40,908 nucleotides of DNA from Acidobacteriota bacterium (GTDB lineage: Bacteria; Acidobacteriota; Terriglobia; UBA7540). Where the stretch lies: positions 1-40,908 of the forward strand of contig JAKAWN010000008.1 of NCBI GenBank assembly GCA_021827245.1, in the 5' to 3' direction. Positions within the stretch are counted from its first letter, which is position 1; each line of letters starts with the position of its first letter. The translations under genes were made by a program, and so were the position numbers. Shown piece after piece: positions 1-9,100 of the stretch. Below the pieces are notes generated by a model. That model worked only from the letters and a program-made list of their open reading frames with translations, had not been told where the DNA came from and searched no databases.

Positions 1-441
1 GCATTTCGTGTTCAGAAGCATGAGCTCTCAAGAGGTGGCGCATTGGCGCACTTGCCCGAAGCTCAGAACAGCGGCGGCAAGCCACAAACCTGTGGGGTGA
101 GCCGGCTCGGCTGGGAAGAAATGACGCCGCTGGAAATTGATGAGAATGTTCCGCAAGACAAGGCCATCAACGCGCCCCGGCCGCTGAATGGCGCTGAAGG
201 CAGCTTCCTCAGCGATGCCAACGTGCCTCTCGATGCGTGGAAAGAAGCCCAGGACGGCGACGGAACCATCATGCGGTTTCTCAATCTCAGTGGCCGGCCC
301 GGCGAAGTGAACGTAACAACCCCGCTGATGGATATCAAGCCCACCTGGCTGTGCGATGCCATGGAAGCAAATCAGGGGGAGATTTTAAACATCAACCGGT
401 TCCGGGGTCCGCGATTTTTCTCACCGCCGCGCACGGCATGA
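1..441 (+). CDS. GH38 alpha-mannosidase-like protein, C-terminal fragment (5' end outside window)
   Basis: The frame is open from base 1, so this is the tail of a longer gene. The visible residues resemble the C-terminal beta-sandwich region of family 38 alpha-mannosidases: an R-L-G-W-E-x-M-T-P-L-E segment, then S-F-L, then a W-K-E-A-x-D-G-D-G-T-I-x-R-F stretch, which in this family is the late conserved 'K-A-E-D-G-x-G-x-I-R' block. GH38 enzymes hydrolyse alpha-mannosides of glycans with a metal-dependent N-terminal domain that is not in the window. The last ~15 residues look unlike the family. Another frame (about 395-440) reads I-F-L-T-A-A-H-G-M-K, closer to a usual GH38 end, so a late frameshift is possible. 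The gene is convergent with the barrel protein gene at 498. Family call from memory of motifs, moderate. Confidence 0.55.
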   Translation, partial: AFRVQKHELSRGGALAHLPEAQNSGGKPQTCGVSRLGWEEMTPLEIDENVPQDKAINAPRPLNGAEGSFLSDANVPLDAWKEAQDGDGTIMRFLNLSGRPGEVNVTTPLMDIKPTWLCDAMEANQGEILNINRFRGPRFFSPPRTA

Positions 442-497
442 AAGCCAGCGCCTCAAACGGCACTGAAGGCGATCTGCGTCGTCCGGCTCCTCTTGCT

Positions 498-1475
498 TTA
501 CCTGATGCCCCGGAAGCCGAAACTGAACCCCACACCAAACCAGAAGGTGTCGAGCCGGTAAACAACGCTTCGCGTGTAGCCGGCTTGCAGGTAAAGCTTC
601 CGGACCGGGCCGATATTCAGCCAGGCGGAATATCCGTTGTCGCGTGTCAGGTCTGACCCGCCGGTGGTTTGGCTCTGCGTCTCAAATCCGCTTCGGCTGG
701 TGCCAATTCCAGCCCCGGCGCCTTGGCCTCCAGGTCCCATGCCCTGTCCCGGGCCCGGCGCCATTACAATTCCTGTGCGCAGCGCGATCTTCTGCCCTGC
801 AATCGGCGCCATCGTCCGGTGAACCAGCCGGCTGTAAACTTTCTGCTGGCCAGTGGGCGCAATGTCGTAGAGCGAAGCGCCGATTCGGGCAAGCCGAAAC
901 ACTCCGTAGCTGGCGCCTCCCTCAAAATGGCCCACGGTTCCCAGTGTGGAGAAAGGCCGGACGAAGTAAGGGGTATCTGAAACAGTATTCGCAATCCCGA
1001 TGTTGGCAAAGGGCCGCAGGCGGCCAAAATCACGGCCAAAGTAGTTGTTCCAGTCCACCGTCGCCCGGCCCGTGGTAAGGCCAAGGTCTTTGTCGCCGGT
1101 GGGAGCCGTCCCTGTTATCCGGGACTGATAGTTCACCACTGGATTGTTCACCGTGATATAAAGATCGACAAACACGTTGCCGATCCCGTTTCCCGACTGC
1201 GCGCCGTTTGCCACGGCTGTGTCTGATGCGTTGATGAAATAAACGGGCAGCCCGGCATCCACTGAAAAATACTGGTTGAAGTTGTACCCGATCGCCGAGT
1301 TGAGCCGGGTCACCTGCCCCAGGCTGTTGGAACTGCCCTCAAAAGATTCGTACAGAGCAAAACCTCTCTTGTCTCCATTTGACCCCGCTGGCGGCTGCGC
1401 ATAAAGTGCTCCGCACGCAAGGAACGTCATCCCCGCAACTATGCTTGCCATCGTTATGTTCCGAGCTACTCTCAT
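498..1475 (-). CDS. Predicted outer-membrane beta-barrel protein (secreted, 325 aa)
   Basis: The N-terminus is a classic signal peptide: basic start (M-R-V-A-R-N), hydrophobic core, and an A-L-Y-A cleavage site before Q-P-P. The mature part is rich in Gly, Asn and aromatic residues with alternating short segments (for example F-S-V-D-A-G-L-P-V-Y-F, L-Y-L-Q-A-G-Y), the usual look of an outer-membrane barrel. A Gly/Gln/Pro-rich loop (G-P-G-Q-G-M-G-P-G-G-Q-G) lies near residue 245. An AAGGAG ribosome site sits 10 nt before the ATG at 1475. No substrate can be inferred, and it does not end in the usual aromatic residue. No operon partner is evident. Barrel call is from composition, not homology. 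Confidence 0.7.
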   Translation of the reverse strand: MRVARNITMASIVAGMTFLACGALYAQPPAGSNGDKRGFALYESFEGSSNSLGQVTRLNSAIGYNFNQYFSVDAGLPVYFINASDTAVANGAQSGNGIGNVFVDLYITVNNPVVNYQSRITGTAPTGDKDLGLTTGRATVDWNNYFGRDFGRLRPFANIGIANTVSDTPYFVRPFSTLGTVGHFEGGASYGVFRLARIGASLYDIAPTGQQKVYSRLVHRTMAPIAGQKIALRTGIVMAPGPGQGMGPGGQGAGAGIGTSRSGFETQSQTTGGSDLTRDNGYSAWLNIGPVRKLYLQAGYTRSVVYRLDTFWFGVGFSFGFRGIR

Positions 1476-1773
1476 CAGGGTGGGTCTCCTTTATCGCAAA
1501 ATCTCGCGGAACATGTGTTCGCTTGGCCGCGCGGCGCGGCACGCGTCGAGAGCCAGCAGCGGTGAACCGGTTCCGTTGCCGAAGGCCTCACCGCGAGCCT
1601 CTTCAGGCCTTTGTTGAGAGCCACAAAAATGCATCCCGGCAAAAATGTGCTGTGGCTCGTCTTCTCATTCAAGCCTATTGCTTTTTCCGAAAATCCGTCT
1701 GTGACTGAAATCACCTCGTTACAGGAGGGGTCCAAAGCAGGAAAGCACTGCTTGTAACGGGGTGAACATGCCG

Positions 1774-2733
1774 CTATGTGGGGAGCTTCAATTGGCCGTG
1801 CTCAATCAGCCAGGTCAAGGACTCACACACGCCTTCCATGGAAGTGTAACGCGGCTGGTAGTCGAGCAGTTTCTGACTCTTGGCGATGCTGTAATTGGAA
1901 CTGTGCGCCAGATGCCTCCATGTGCTCTCCGCGTCTTTCGGGGAGACGGAGGCATGGTATTCTTCCCACGGAACAAAGCGCAGCCGCGCCGGCTTTCCGA
2001 ACCAATCGGCCAGGGATTCCGCATAACCTCGCATTGTCATAGCGGCGGGCGAAACGGCATGGAAACTTTCCCCCACGGATGCGTTCCAGTTCACCATCGC
2101 CTTCGTGAAAAGCTGTGCGATGTCGTCCGCGTGGACGTGATGCAGTGTTTCCAGACCCTGGTGCGGCATCAGCAACTCTTCGCCCCAGGCGAGCTTCCTG
2201 TACACCTCCAGGCTCCATGTAGCCACCGGATCAAGCGGCACCCATCCCTGGCCCACGATGTGTCCAGGCAGGAGCGACGTTGCCGGGAATCGATGACGTT
2301 GGAATTCCTCTGCCAGATAGGCTTCGATCTGCGCCTTCTTCATGCCGTATTCACCAAACGGCCGCCGGGGCTGATCCTCCGTGATGGGCGTGGTTACCGG
2401 GTAGCCGTGCACCCAGGCGGTCCCGCAGAAAAGGAAATGTCGAACCTTTCCGCGCAAGGCATCCACCAGTTGCCGGGCGCTCTCCACCTCATAACAGATC
2501 ATGTCAATTACCACGTCAGGCTTGAGGCTGGCCACGCTCTTTCCGAACGTGCCGGCCACTTCCTCCGTCGCGCGGTCCATGCGGACTTGCTCCACTTTTT
2601 CCCAGGCTGGATGGGGATGGTAAGGCCTGCTCTTTCCACGTTGAACGCAAACCACCTCATGACCTCCGCGAGCCAGCCGCGGAATAAGATAAGTGCCGAT
2701 GTGCCCTGTGCCACCAATTACTACAACGCGCAT
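1774..2733 (-). CDS. NAD(P)-dependent epimerase/dehydratase, extended SDR family (319 aa)
   Basis: Residues 7-13 are the nucleotide-binding G-G-T-G-H-I-G loop after a short beta strand, and Y129 with K133 forms the Y-x3-K catalytic pair. Both are hallmarks of extended short-chain dehydrogenases such as nucleotide-sugar epimerases. The length fits. A well placed AAGGAG lies 7 nt before the ATG at 2733. The enzyme should be cytosolic and act on a sugar, nucleotide-sugar or similar carbonyl substrate; the exact reaction cannot be read. It stands alone: about 300 bp separate it from the barrel gene downstream, and gene remnants lie upstream. Confidence 0.85.
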   Translation of the reverse strand: MRVVVIGGTGHIGTYLIPRLARGGHEVVCVQRGKSRPYHPHPAWEKVEQVRMDRATEEVAGTFGKSVASLKPDVVIDMICYEVESARQLVDALRGKVRHFLFCGTAWVHGYPVTTPITEDQPRRPFGEYGMKKAQIEAYLAEEFQRHRFPATSLLPGHIVGQGWVPLDPVATWSLEVYRKLAWGEELLMPHQGLETLHHVHADDIAQLFTKAMVNWNASVGESFHAVSPAAMTMRGYAESLADWFGKPARLRFVPWEEYHASVSPKDAESTWRHLAHSSNYSIAKSQKLLDYQPRYTSMEGVCESLTWLIEHGQLKLPT

Positions 2734-3081
2734 TTACATTCTCCTTGTGAGCTGGAACTTCCTCTTTCGAGGATGGCGCATCACAGATCGCGCCCTCTGC
2801 AATCCGTACGGTCCGCGACGGCCGCGGCGTTAAACATCAACTATATAACGCAAAAGTTGGCAATTATGAATTGCAAATCCTGAACGGCGTAACGGAAGGT
2901 TTCGATTCTGGGTTGTTCGTTACGAACTCTGGATTTTGGAGGAACGCGTCGTCACCGGAAATTTGGTCGAAGATGATGGCGAGCAATCCGGCGCCATTGG
3001 GCAGGATTTGGCTGATGGGGATCGCCGGATGAGGTGGCCAACAAGCCGGCCCCGAAGATCGACGTCCGTCACAGTGTTTAC
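2734..3081. other. Intergenic stretch, no supported gene
   Basis: This gap holds the promoter side of the epimerase gene, including a T/A-rich stretch near 2835-2880, and then sequence leading into the 3082-3741 remnants. A 101-codon open frame on the plus strand (2936-3241) is a shadow: its composition (runs of R, P, S) does not look like a protein. No tRNA, repeat or clear terminator was found. Confidence 0.5.
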
Positions 3082-3267
3082 TTACCCCTCACATTCCAGC
3101 AATGTCCCCACATTAATCGGGTCGGTGGCAATCGCGCCAGTGCTCACGATTTCTGTAGGCGAAACGACCCAAAACACAGCTGACCCAGCCGCCGGTGACG
3201 AAAAGATGAGTGTGCGGCGCCCGGTCGGTGCAACAGTATAGGTTCCGTCAAAATCCAACTGGTACCC
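3082..3267 (-). pseudogene. C-terminal remnant of an acidobacterial-type secreted repeat protein
   Basis: On the minus strand, reading from 3267 down to a TAA at 3082-3084, the frame gives about 60 residues with G-T-Y-T-V-A-P-T-G-R, then L-I-F-S-S-P, F-W-V-V-S-P-T-E-I-V-S, and a stop soon after T-L-L-E-C. The G-x-Y-x-V-x-x-x-G-R plus F-x-V-V-S pattern resembles the terminal repeats of large secreted acidobacterial beta-sandwich or Ig-like proteins. There is no start codon, signal peptide or upstream part. The frame simply begins where the plus-strand TPR remnant begins. I read it as the 3' scrap of a lost gene. Family resemblance is from memory. Confidence 0.4.
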
Positions 3268-3741
3268 ATGCTCTACCTTTCACGTCAGTTCGACCGGGCT
3301 CTGGAGAAAGCCCTCCGAATCCTGGACTTGGAACCGAATCACTTCCTCCCCTATGACCTTATCGGGCAAGTCTATTTGAGCATGCAAAGGTTTGAGGAGA
3401 GCGCCGCCGCCTTCCAAAAGGCAATTGAACTTTCCCCTGACTTGCCCATGCTGCGGGGGTGGCTCGGACTGGCCCTGGGATGGGGAGGGCACACGCGCGA
3501 GGCGCACGCAGTGCTTGATGGGCTTCACGCGCTTGCCCGCCAACGGTACGTGCCCCCGACATGTTTTGCCTGGACCCACATCGGGCTTGGAGACATTGAT
3601 GACGCCTTCATCTGGCTGGAACGAGCCATTGACGCACCTGATCGCATGATCGAACCCATTAAGCCCTATCCCTTCCTCGGTCCGCTGCGCAACGACCCTC
3701 GCTTCACCGCCCTCCTACGCAAAATGAATCTGTCCGACTGA
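3268..3741 (+). pseudogene. TPR-repeat C-terminal fragment (157 codons, 5' truncated)
   Basis: The open frame encodes tetratricopeptide repeats: A-L-E-K-A-L-R-I-L-D-L-E-P-N, then L-I-G-Q-V-Y-L-S-M-Q-R-F-E-E-S-A with A-I-E-L-S-P-D. The tail (R-R/Q-Y-V-P-P, G-L-G-D-x-D-D-A-F-x-W-L-E-R-A, D-P-R-F-T-A-L-L-R-K-M) is typical of acidobacterial proteins that carry TPRs behind a Ser/Thr kinase, a winged-helix or a TolB-like domain. Those parts are missing. The frame starts in the middle of the first visible repeat, just at the junction with the opposite-strand remnant at 3267, and no ribosome site precedes the ATG. A small expressed TPR protein cannot be ruled out, but truncation is more likely. Confidence 0.6.
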
Positions 3742-4261
3742 GCGGGCACAGGATTTCCCCCAGCCTCCGCACACAAAGCGTGGTGGTTTTTGGCATTCGA
3801 CTTGCTACGTATACAGGAGGTCAGGTACACTCTAACTCCTCCAGAGTCGGAGTCCAGGCGAGCGTGATTAACTTGATCCCTGGACTCCGATTCCTCCAAA
3901 GTGCACGTACCTCATCTATTTTCTGAGACTTGGAGATTGGGATCGGAAGCTGTCCCCGTTACCATTGCTCTCGTTTGGCAGAAGCTTGGCGGGGAACGAG
4001 CCGGTGTCAGCCGCCTCCGGATTAGGTTCTTATTTCACCCATGCTGTAGTTTTTACTGAATGGCACGCACCTGCCTTCCGGCCTGCCCGGTGAGCCGATC
4101 TCATAAATTGCTGGAAAGACAGCCTCTTATTCCAAAACTTTAAAGCGTAGCTTAGGCACTTGGATTGCCAATCGTATGGGGTGGTGGAGATCAGAGGGGG
4201 GTCGATCCCCAAACCAACTCAGCGATTTTTCAGACCGTATGCGGCCTGAGGTAGGATTCGA
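3742..4261. other. Long intergenic region before the ABC exporter gene
   Basis: No convincing gene was seen in 520 bp. It holds a perfect 12-bp inverted repeat (3847-3890, listed separately) and the leader of the ABC gene. Short open frames, such as a 60-codon minus-strand one at 4030-4212, lack ribosome sites and recognisable motifs. The ABC gene's ribosome site is the AGGA at 4253-4256. Confidence 0.5.
3847..3890. repeat. Perfect 12-bp inverted repeat with 20-nt loop
   Basis: TCGGAGTCCAGG (3847-3858) is followed after 20 nt by CCTGGACTCCGA (3879-3890), its exact reverse complement. There is no following T-run on either strand, so it is not a standard intrinsic terminator. It could be a recombination end, a protein site or a remnant of a short mobile element. 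It lies about 105 bp past the TPR fragment. Confidence 0.7.
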
Positions 4262-6091
4262 ATGCAGGAAGCTTCATCAAATCAACCATTTGGAAACACC
4301 TGGCGCGATCGCCTGAGGGCGTTGCGAAACGTTCCGCCCGGGCTGCGCATTGTGTGGGAGTCCGGCCCGCGCGTGGCCATCGCCGGCTTTGTGCTGCAGG
4401 TGCTCTCGGCCCTGATTCCGATTGGGATTGCCGCGGTGTCTGCCGCGATCATCGGCGAGGTCGCCTCCGTCGTCAAAGGCAATCACCCGCTAGCCTCATA
4501 CTTCTGGTGGCTGGTGGCGGCGGAATTCGGACTGGCGCTCACGGGCAGCATCCTCTCTCGAACGATTGACTACTGCGACAATGTTCTCGCCGACCGGTTC
4601 ATTCGCCACGTCAGCATCAAGGTGATGGACCATGCATCCAAACTGGATCTCGAATCTTACGAAGATCCGGAATTTTACGACCGGCTGGAACGCGCCAGGG
4701 TGCAGGCCACCGACCGGGTCAGCATGATTCAGGCCGTTGGCCGGGCTCTGCAGCAGTTCGTCACCGCCGTCACTTTCTCTGTCAGCATCTGCCTTTTTTC
4801 GCCCTGGATTCTTCTGCTCCTCGTTGCAGGCGTTATTCCGGCGTTCGTCGGCGAAAGCCACTTCGCGTTTCTCGGCTACTCGCTGAGGTTCCGCCAGACT
4901 CCCGCGCGCCGCCAGCTCGATTATCTGCGCGTGCTTGGCGCCAGCAAAGAAAGCGCAAAAGAACTCAAGCTGTTCGGGCTCAGCAAACACCTGACGAATA
5001 GGTACGCTCGCATCTCCGATGAAATCTACGAGCAGGATGTTTCCCTGCTGAAGCGCAAGCTTTGGGCCACCGGATTGTTCTCATTACTGAGTGCGACCGC
5101 CTACTACGGCGCCTACGCTTTCGTCATCTATCGCACGGTTGAAGGCGATCTTTCGCTGAAAGCTCTTGTCTACCTGGCCGCCGCCATCGCCGGTGCCAGC
5201 AGCAACATCCAGCAGATATTCTCAAGCTTCACCGGCATTGCCGACCAGGCGCTCTTCCTCACCGATTTCCTGAACCTCTTCCGGTTTGAGCCCAAGGTGA
5301 AGTCCAAGCCCAACGCCGTGCCGGCGCCAAGGCCCATCCGCGAGGGCTTCGTGTTTGACCAGGTGACTTTCGCCTACCCCGGAACTTCGCGGCCAGTCCT
5401 TGACAACCTTGACTTGCGGATCGAACCCGGCCAGCGAATCGCTCTGGTGGGTGAAAACGGCCAGGGAAAAACAACCCTCGTCAAGCTGATTACGCGGCTT
5501 TACGATCCCACGCAAGGGCGCATCCTGCTGGATGGCGTGGACCTTCGCGATTACGACCTCGATGACCTGCACCGCGAAATCGCCGTGATCTTCCAGGACT
5601 TCATGCGATATGAAATGACCGGGCGGGAGAACATCGCCATGGGGAAAATCGAGGACATTGACAACTTCAGCAAGCTTTCGGCGGCGGCCCGCAAGAGCCG
5701 TGCCGACGCCGTCCTGCGCAGGCTGCCGAAGCGCTACGAGCAGATGCTGGGAAGACGCTTTGAAGGTGGCGTGGACCTTTCCGGAGGCGAATGGCAAATG
5801 ATCGCGCTCGCGCGCGCTTACCTGCGCGACGCGCAGTTGCTGATTTTGGATGAGCCGACCGCGGCGCTCGACGCTCGCTCGGAGCGCGAGGTCTTCGAAC
5901 GTTTTTCCGAACTGACCGTCGGCAAGACCGCGCTGCTCATTTCCCACCGCTTCTCCACCGTCCGTACGGCAGACCGGATTTTGGTCCTGGAGGGCGGCAG
6001 GATCGTTGAGGACGGATGCCACAGCCAACTGATCGCGCGCGGCGAGCGTTATTCGAAAATGTTCGAGCTCCAGGCATCCAGTTACAGGTAA
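4262..6091 (+). CDS. ABC exporter, fused membrane and ATPase domains (609 aa); candidate glucan exporter
   Basis: The N-terminal ~330 residues hold several hydrophobic segments of an exporter membrane domain. The C-terminal ~240 are a full ATPase: Walker A G-E-N-G-Q-G-K-T-T with K403, signature L-S-G-G-E (506-510), Walker B L-L-I-L-D-E-P with D530 and E531, and a switch histidine in L-L-I-S-H-R. One chain has one half-transporter, so it would work as a homodimer in the inner membrane, moving substrate outward. The stop lies 20 bp before the glucan synthase start, suggesting one operon. Cyclic beta-1,2-glucan exporters (ChvA/NdvA) have this architecture and size (near 590 aa). The substrate is inferred from context only; a lipid or peptide exporter is the alternative. 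Start: AGGA 5 nt before the ATG. Confidence 0.9.
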   Translation: MQEASSNQPFGNTWRDRLRALRNVPPGLRIVWESGPRVAIAGFVLQVLSALIPIGIAAVSAAIIGEVASVVKGNHPLASYFWWLVAAEFGLALTGSILSRTIDYCDNVLADRFIRHVSIKVMDHASKLDLESYEDPEFYDRLERARVQATDRVSMIQAVGRALQQFVTAVTFSVSICLFSPWILLLLVAGVIPAFVGESHFAFLGYSLRFRQTPARRQLDYLRVLGASKESAKELKLFGLSKHLTNRYARISDEIYEQDVSLLKRKLWATGLFSLLSATAYYGAYAFVIYRTVEGDLSLKALVYLAAAIAGASSNIQQIFSSFTGIADQALFLTDFLNLFRFEPKVKSKPNAVPAPRPIREGFVFDQVTFAYPGTSRPVLDNLDLRIEPGQRIALVGENGQGKTTLVKLITRLYDPTQGRILLDGVDLRDYDLDDLHREIAVIFQDFMRYEMTGRENIAMGKIEDIDNFSKLSAAARKSRADAVLRRLPKRYEQMLGRRFEGGVDLSGGEWQMIALARAYLRDAQLLILDEPTAALDARSEREVFERFSELTVGKTALLISHRFSTVRTADRILVLEGGRIVEDGCHSQLIARGERYSKMFELQASSYR

Positions 6092-6111
6092 GAAAGGCGA
6101 AGAACTTCCTT

Positions 6112-9100
6112 ATGAGCCGAATCTCCGATGAGCGACATCGTCATCCAAACTCACCCGCAGACGGCAACGGGTACGACGATATGGAACTCCCCTTGGAGAA
6201 CGGGAAGACGGGGTATCAGGTTTCAGATGAGTTTCAGAATGAGTGGCTGAAGGTGCTGGGCATCAGGCAGGCGCGGAAATGGGCTGGCGCCGGAAGGAAG
6301 CGCTTGAAGGGGCTCAAGCCTCGCTGGAAGCACCTGCCCGTGCCTGCCTATGAAGCCAACACTCTCGCCCGTGAAGTCGATCCAGAGAAACGGGCTGTCA
6401 CAGAACAACAACGCTGGATTTTCGACAACTCGCGGTTCCTCCGAGGCGTGTTGAAGGAAATCCGCCAGGCGCTCAAATCATTCGAGCGGCTGCCTTGCGT
6501 CCGTCCCTTGCCTGAGGAATCGGAGGTAGTACCTCGCGCGTATCAGATATCGAGAGACTACGTGCGAACAGCGGGATTCGCATTCAACGAAGAGGGATTC
6601 GGACACTATCTCGCAGGGGTTCAGCAGGTGGCCATTCTTGAAATGCGTGAACTGTGGGCGCTGAAGCCTCTGCTGCAGCTTGCATTGATGGAGCACCTCT
6701 CCACCGCAGCAAAGTGCATCGCGGAAGCTTCCGAAAACGGGAACCTGGAAGAAGTCTGCCCTACCGGCCTGCCATCAACGACGATTGCCAGCCTGCATGA
6801 AATCTCACAGATGGAATGGGAGGTTTTCTTCGAGGCGAACTGCATCGTCGATCGCCTGCTGCGGACGGATCTCTCGGGGGCTTACCCGAGGATGGACTTT
6901 GAAAGCCGCCAGCTTTATCGCGACGCTGTGGCGGACCTTGCTTTTTACACGACATTAAGTGAAGCCGACATCGCCAAATGCGCCGTCCTCTGCGCTCGAA
7001 AAGCCAAGGAACGAAAACGAGGATTCAGCGCTCGGGCGGCTGAACGCCGGGGCAACATCGGATACTATCTTCTGGATGCCGGCGCCGGGATTCTGAAGAG
7101 GAGAATAGGCTACCGCCCTTCACTGAGGAAAAGGATCAAGGACATCGTCCTTGAGTGGCCAGAAATCTTCTACGTCGTCGGGGTCGAGTTCACCACCCTG
7201 GTGGCGATCTATCTTCTGCTGCGGCATCTGGGCACCATTATTCCGCTCATTCCGGCCTTGCTATTGTTAATCCCTGCCAGCCAGGCTGCGGTGGGCTTGA
7301 TGAATCATCTGACCGCCTGGCTCCTCTTGCCGCGCCGGCTCCCCAGGCTGGATTTTTCCAAAGGAATTCCGGCAGAGTCCCTGACCCTTGTCGTGGTCCC
7401 CTCCATGCTGCTCAACGAGAAAGAGGTACGTCACATTGCCCAATCACTCGAAGTCCGCTATCTGGGAAACCGTGATCGAAATTTGCATTTCGCTCTTCTC
7501 ACGGACTCTCCTGACGCGTCCGGGCCCTCCGATGAACATGATGAGTTGGTCGCTCTGTGCAGTTCCCTTATCGAGCAACTCAACGCCAAGTACGCTTCCG
7601 ACCGGCAGGGCAGCTTTTTCCACCTTCATCGGCACAGGATATTCAATCCCCAGGAGAACACGTGGATGGGGTGGGAACGGAAACGGGGCAAGCTGTTAGA
7701 TCTGAACAAGCTCCTTCTCGGCATAGCGGACAATTTCCCGGTAAAAGTTGGAGACCTCTCGATTCTTCGACGCGTCCGTTACGTGATAACGCTCGACTCC
7801 GACACTCGTTTGCCGCGGGATACCGCCCACAAACTGGTCGGCACGATGGCGCACCCGCTAAACCGTGCTGTGATTGACCAGAAAACAAACACGGTTGTGG
7901 AGGGCTACGGAATCCTCCAGCCGAGGGTCGGGATCAGTATTGAATCAGCCCGCAAGTCCCGGCTGGCCAGCATCTATTCCGGCGAGACCGGAATCGACAT
8001 TTACACTCGGGCAATCTCCGACGTCTATCAGGACCTGTTTGGAGAAGGAAGCTTCACTGGCAAAGGAATTTATGAAGTCGCCACCTTTCAACGCGTCTTA
8101 GGAAACCGGTTTCCCTCGAACGTGCTGCTTAGCCACGATCTGATCGAAGGCGTCTACGCGCGTGCGGGACTTGTTTCGGACGTCGAGGTGATTGACGACT
8201 ACCCATCGCACTTTAGCGCTTACTGTCGGCGCATGCACCGTTGGGTCCGGGGCGACTGGCAAATTCTGCGATGGCTGTTTCCCAGCGTGCCGAACTCATC
8301 CGGCAGGCTGGTTCCCAACCCGATAACTTTGCTTTCCCGGTGGAAAATTTTCGATAATCTCCGGCGAAGCTTGATTGAATTGAACCTGTTTCTGCTCTTG
8401 CTCGCCGGCTGGTTTTTCTTCCCGGGAGGTCCTATTTACTGGACTGTTCTTACTCTGGCGCTTCTCTTGACGCCGACTTACGTTCAAATGTTTTTCTCAT
8501 TGCTCCGATTCAAGGATACAGGCAACTTTCGGGGATTTTTAAAGGAACGCGCGAATAACTTCGTCAGCGGACACCTGCAAGTCTTCGTCATGCTGGTTTT
8601 CCTGCCTCTCCAGGCGTTTGTGATGGTTGACGCCATCGTCCGAACGCTCTCTCGACTCGCCATAACGCACAGAAACCTGCTCGAATGGGAGACGGCCGCC
8701 GAAGCCGAAGCCGGAACCAGAAAAAAGACACCCATAGAATTCTGTCTGGCACTCACCCCATATTTCGCATTGGCTGTGGGAGTGTCGTTAGCAGTCCTCC
8801 GGCCATCCGCGTTGTATTTTGCCTCGCCGGTATTGGCCCTTTGGTTGTGCGCAGGGTTGTTTACCAGATGGATCAATCGGCCTCCTCGCAGGCGTAGAAC
8901 GCAAGTCGGCCCGCAGGATGAGATGTTCCTGAGGAATGGCGCGCTCGCCACATGGAGATTCTTCCGTGAGTTTAGCCATGCTGGAGTAAATTGGCTGATT
9001 CCGGACCGAGTCCAGGAAACGCCACTTGCCGTCGTCCACAGCCTCTCACCCACCAACCTGGGAATTCTGCTGAACGCGCGGCTCGCAGCACATCACCTTG

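Noticed and set aside
1762..2883. 373-codon plus-strand open frame
   Set aside because: Lies antisense to the epimerase gene, which has clear Rossmann and Y-x3-K motifs; the plus frame has no recognisable motif and is rich in His, Arg and Pro.
2936..3241. 101-codon plus-strand open frame
   Set aside because: Low-complexity composition; the opposite strand carries the better protein-like remnant.
5222..6028. 268-codon minus-strand open frame
   Set aside because: Antisense to the ABC transporter ATPase domain, whose motifs are all intact.
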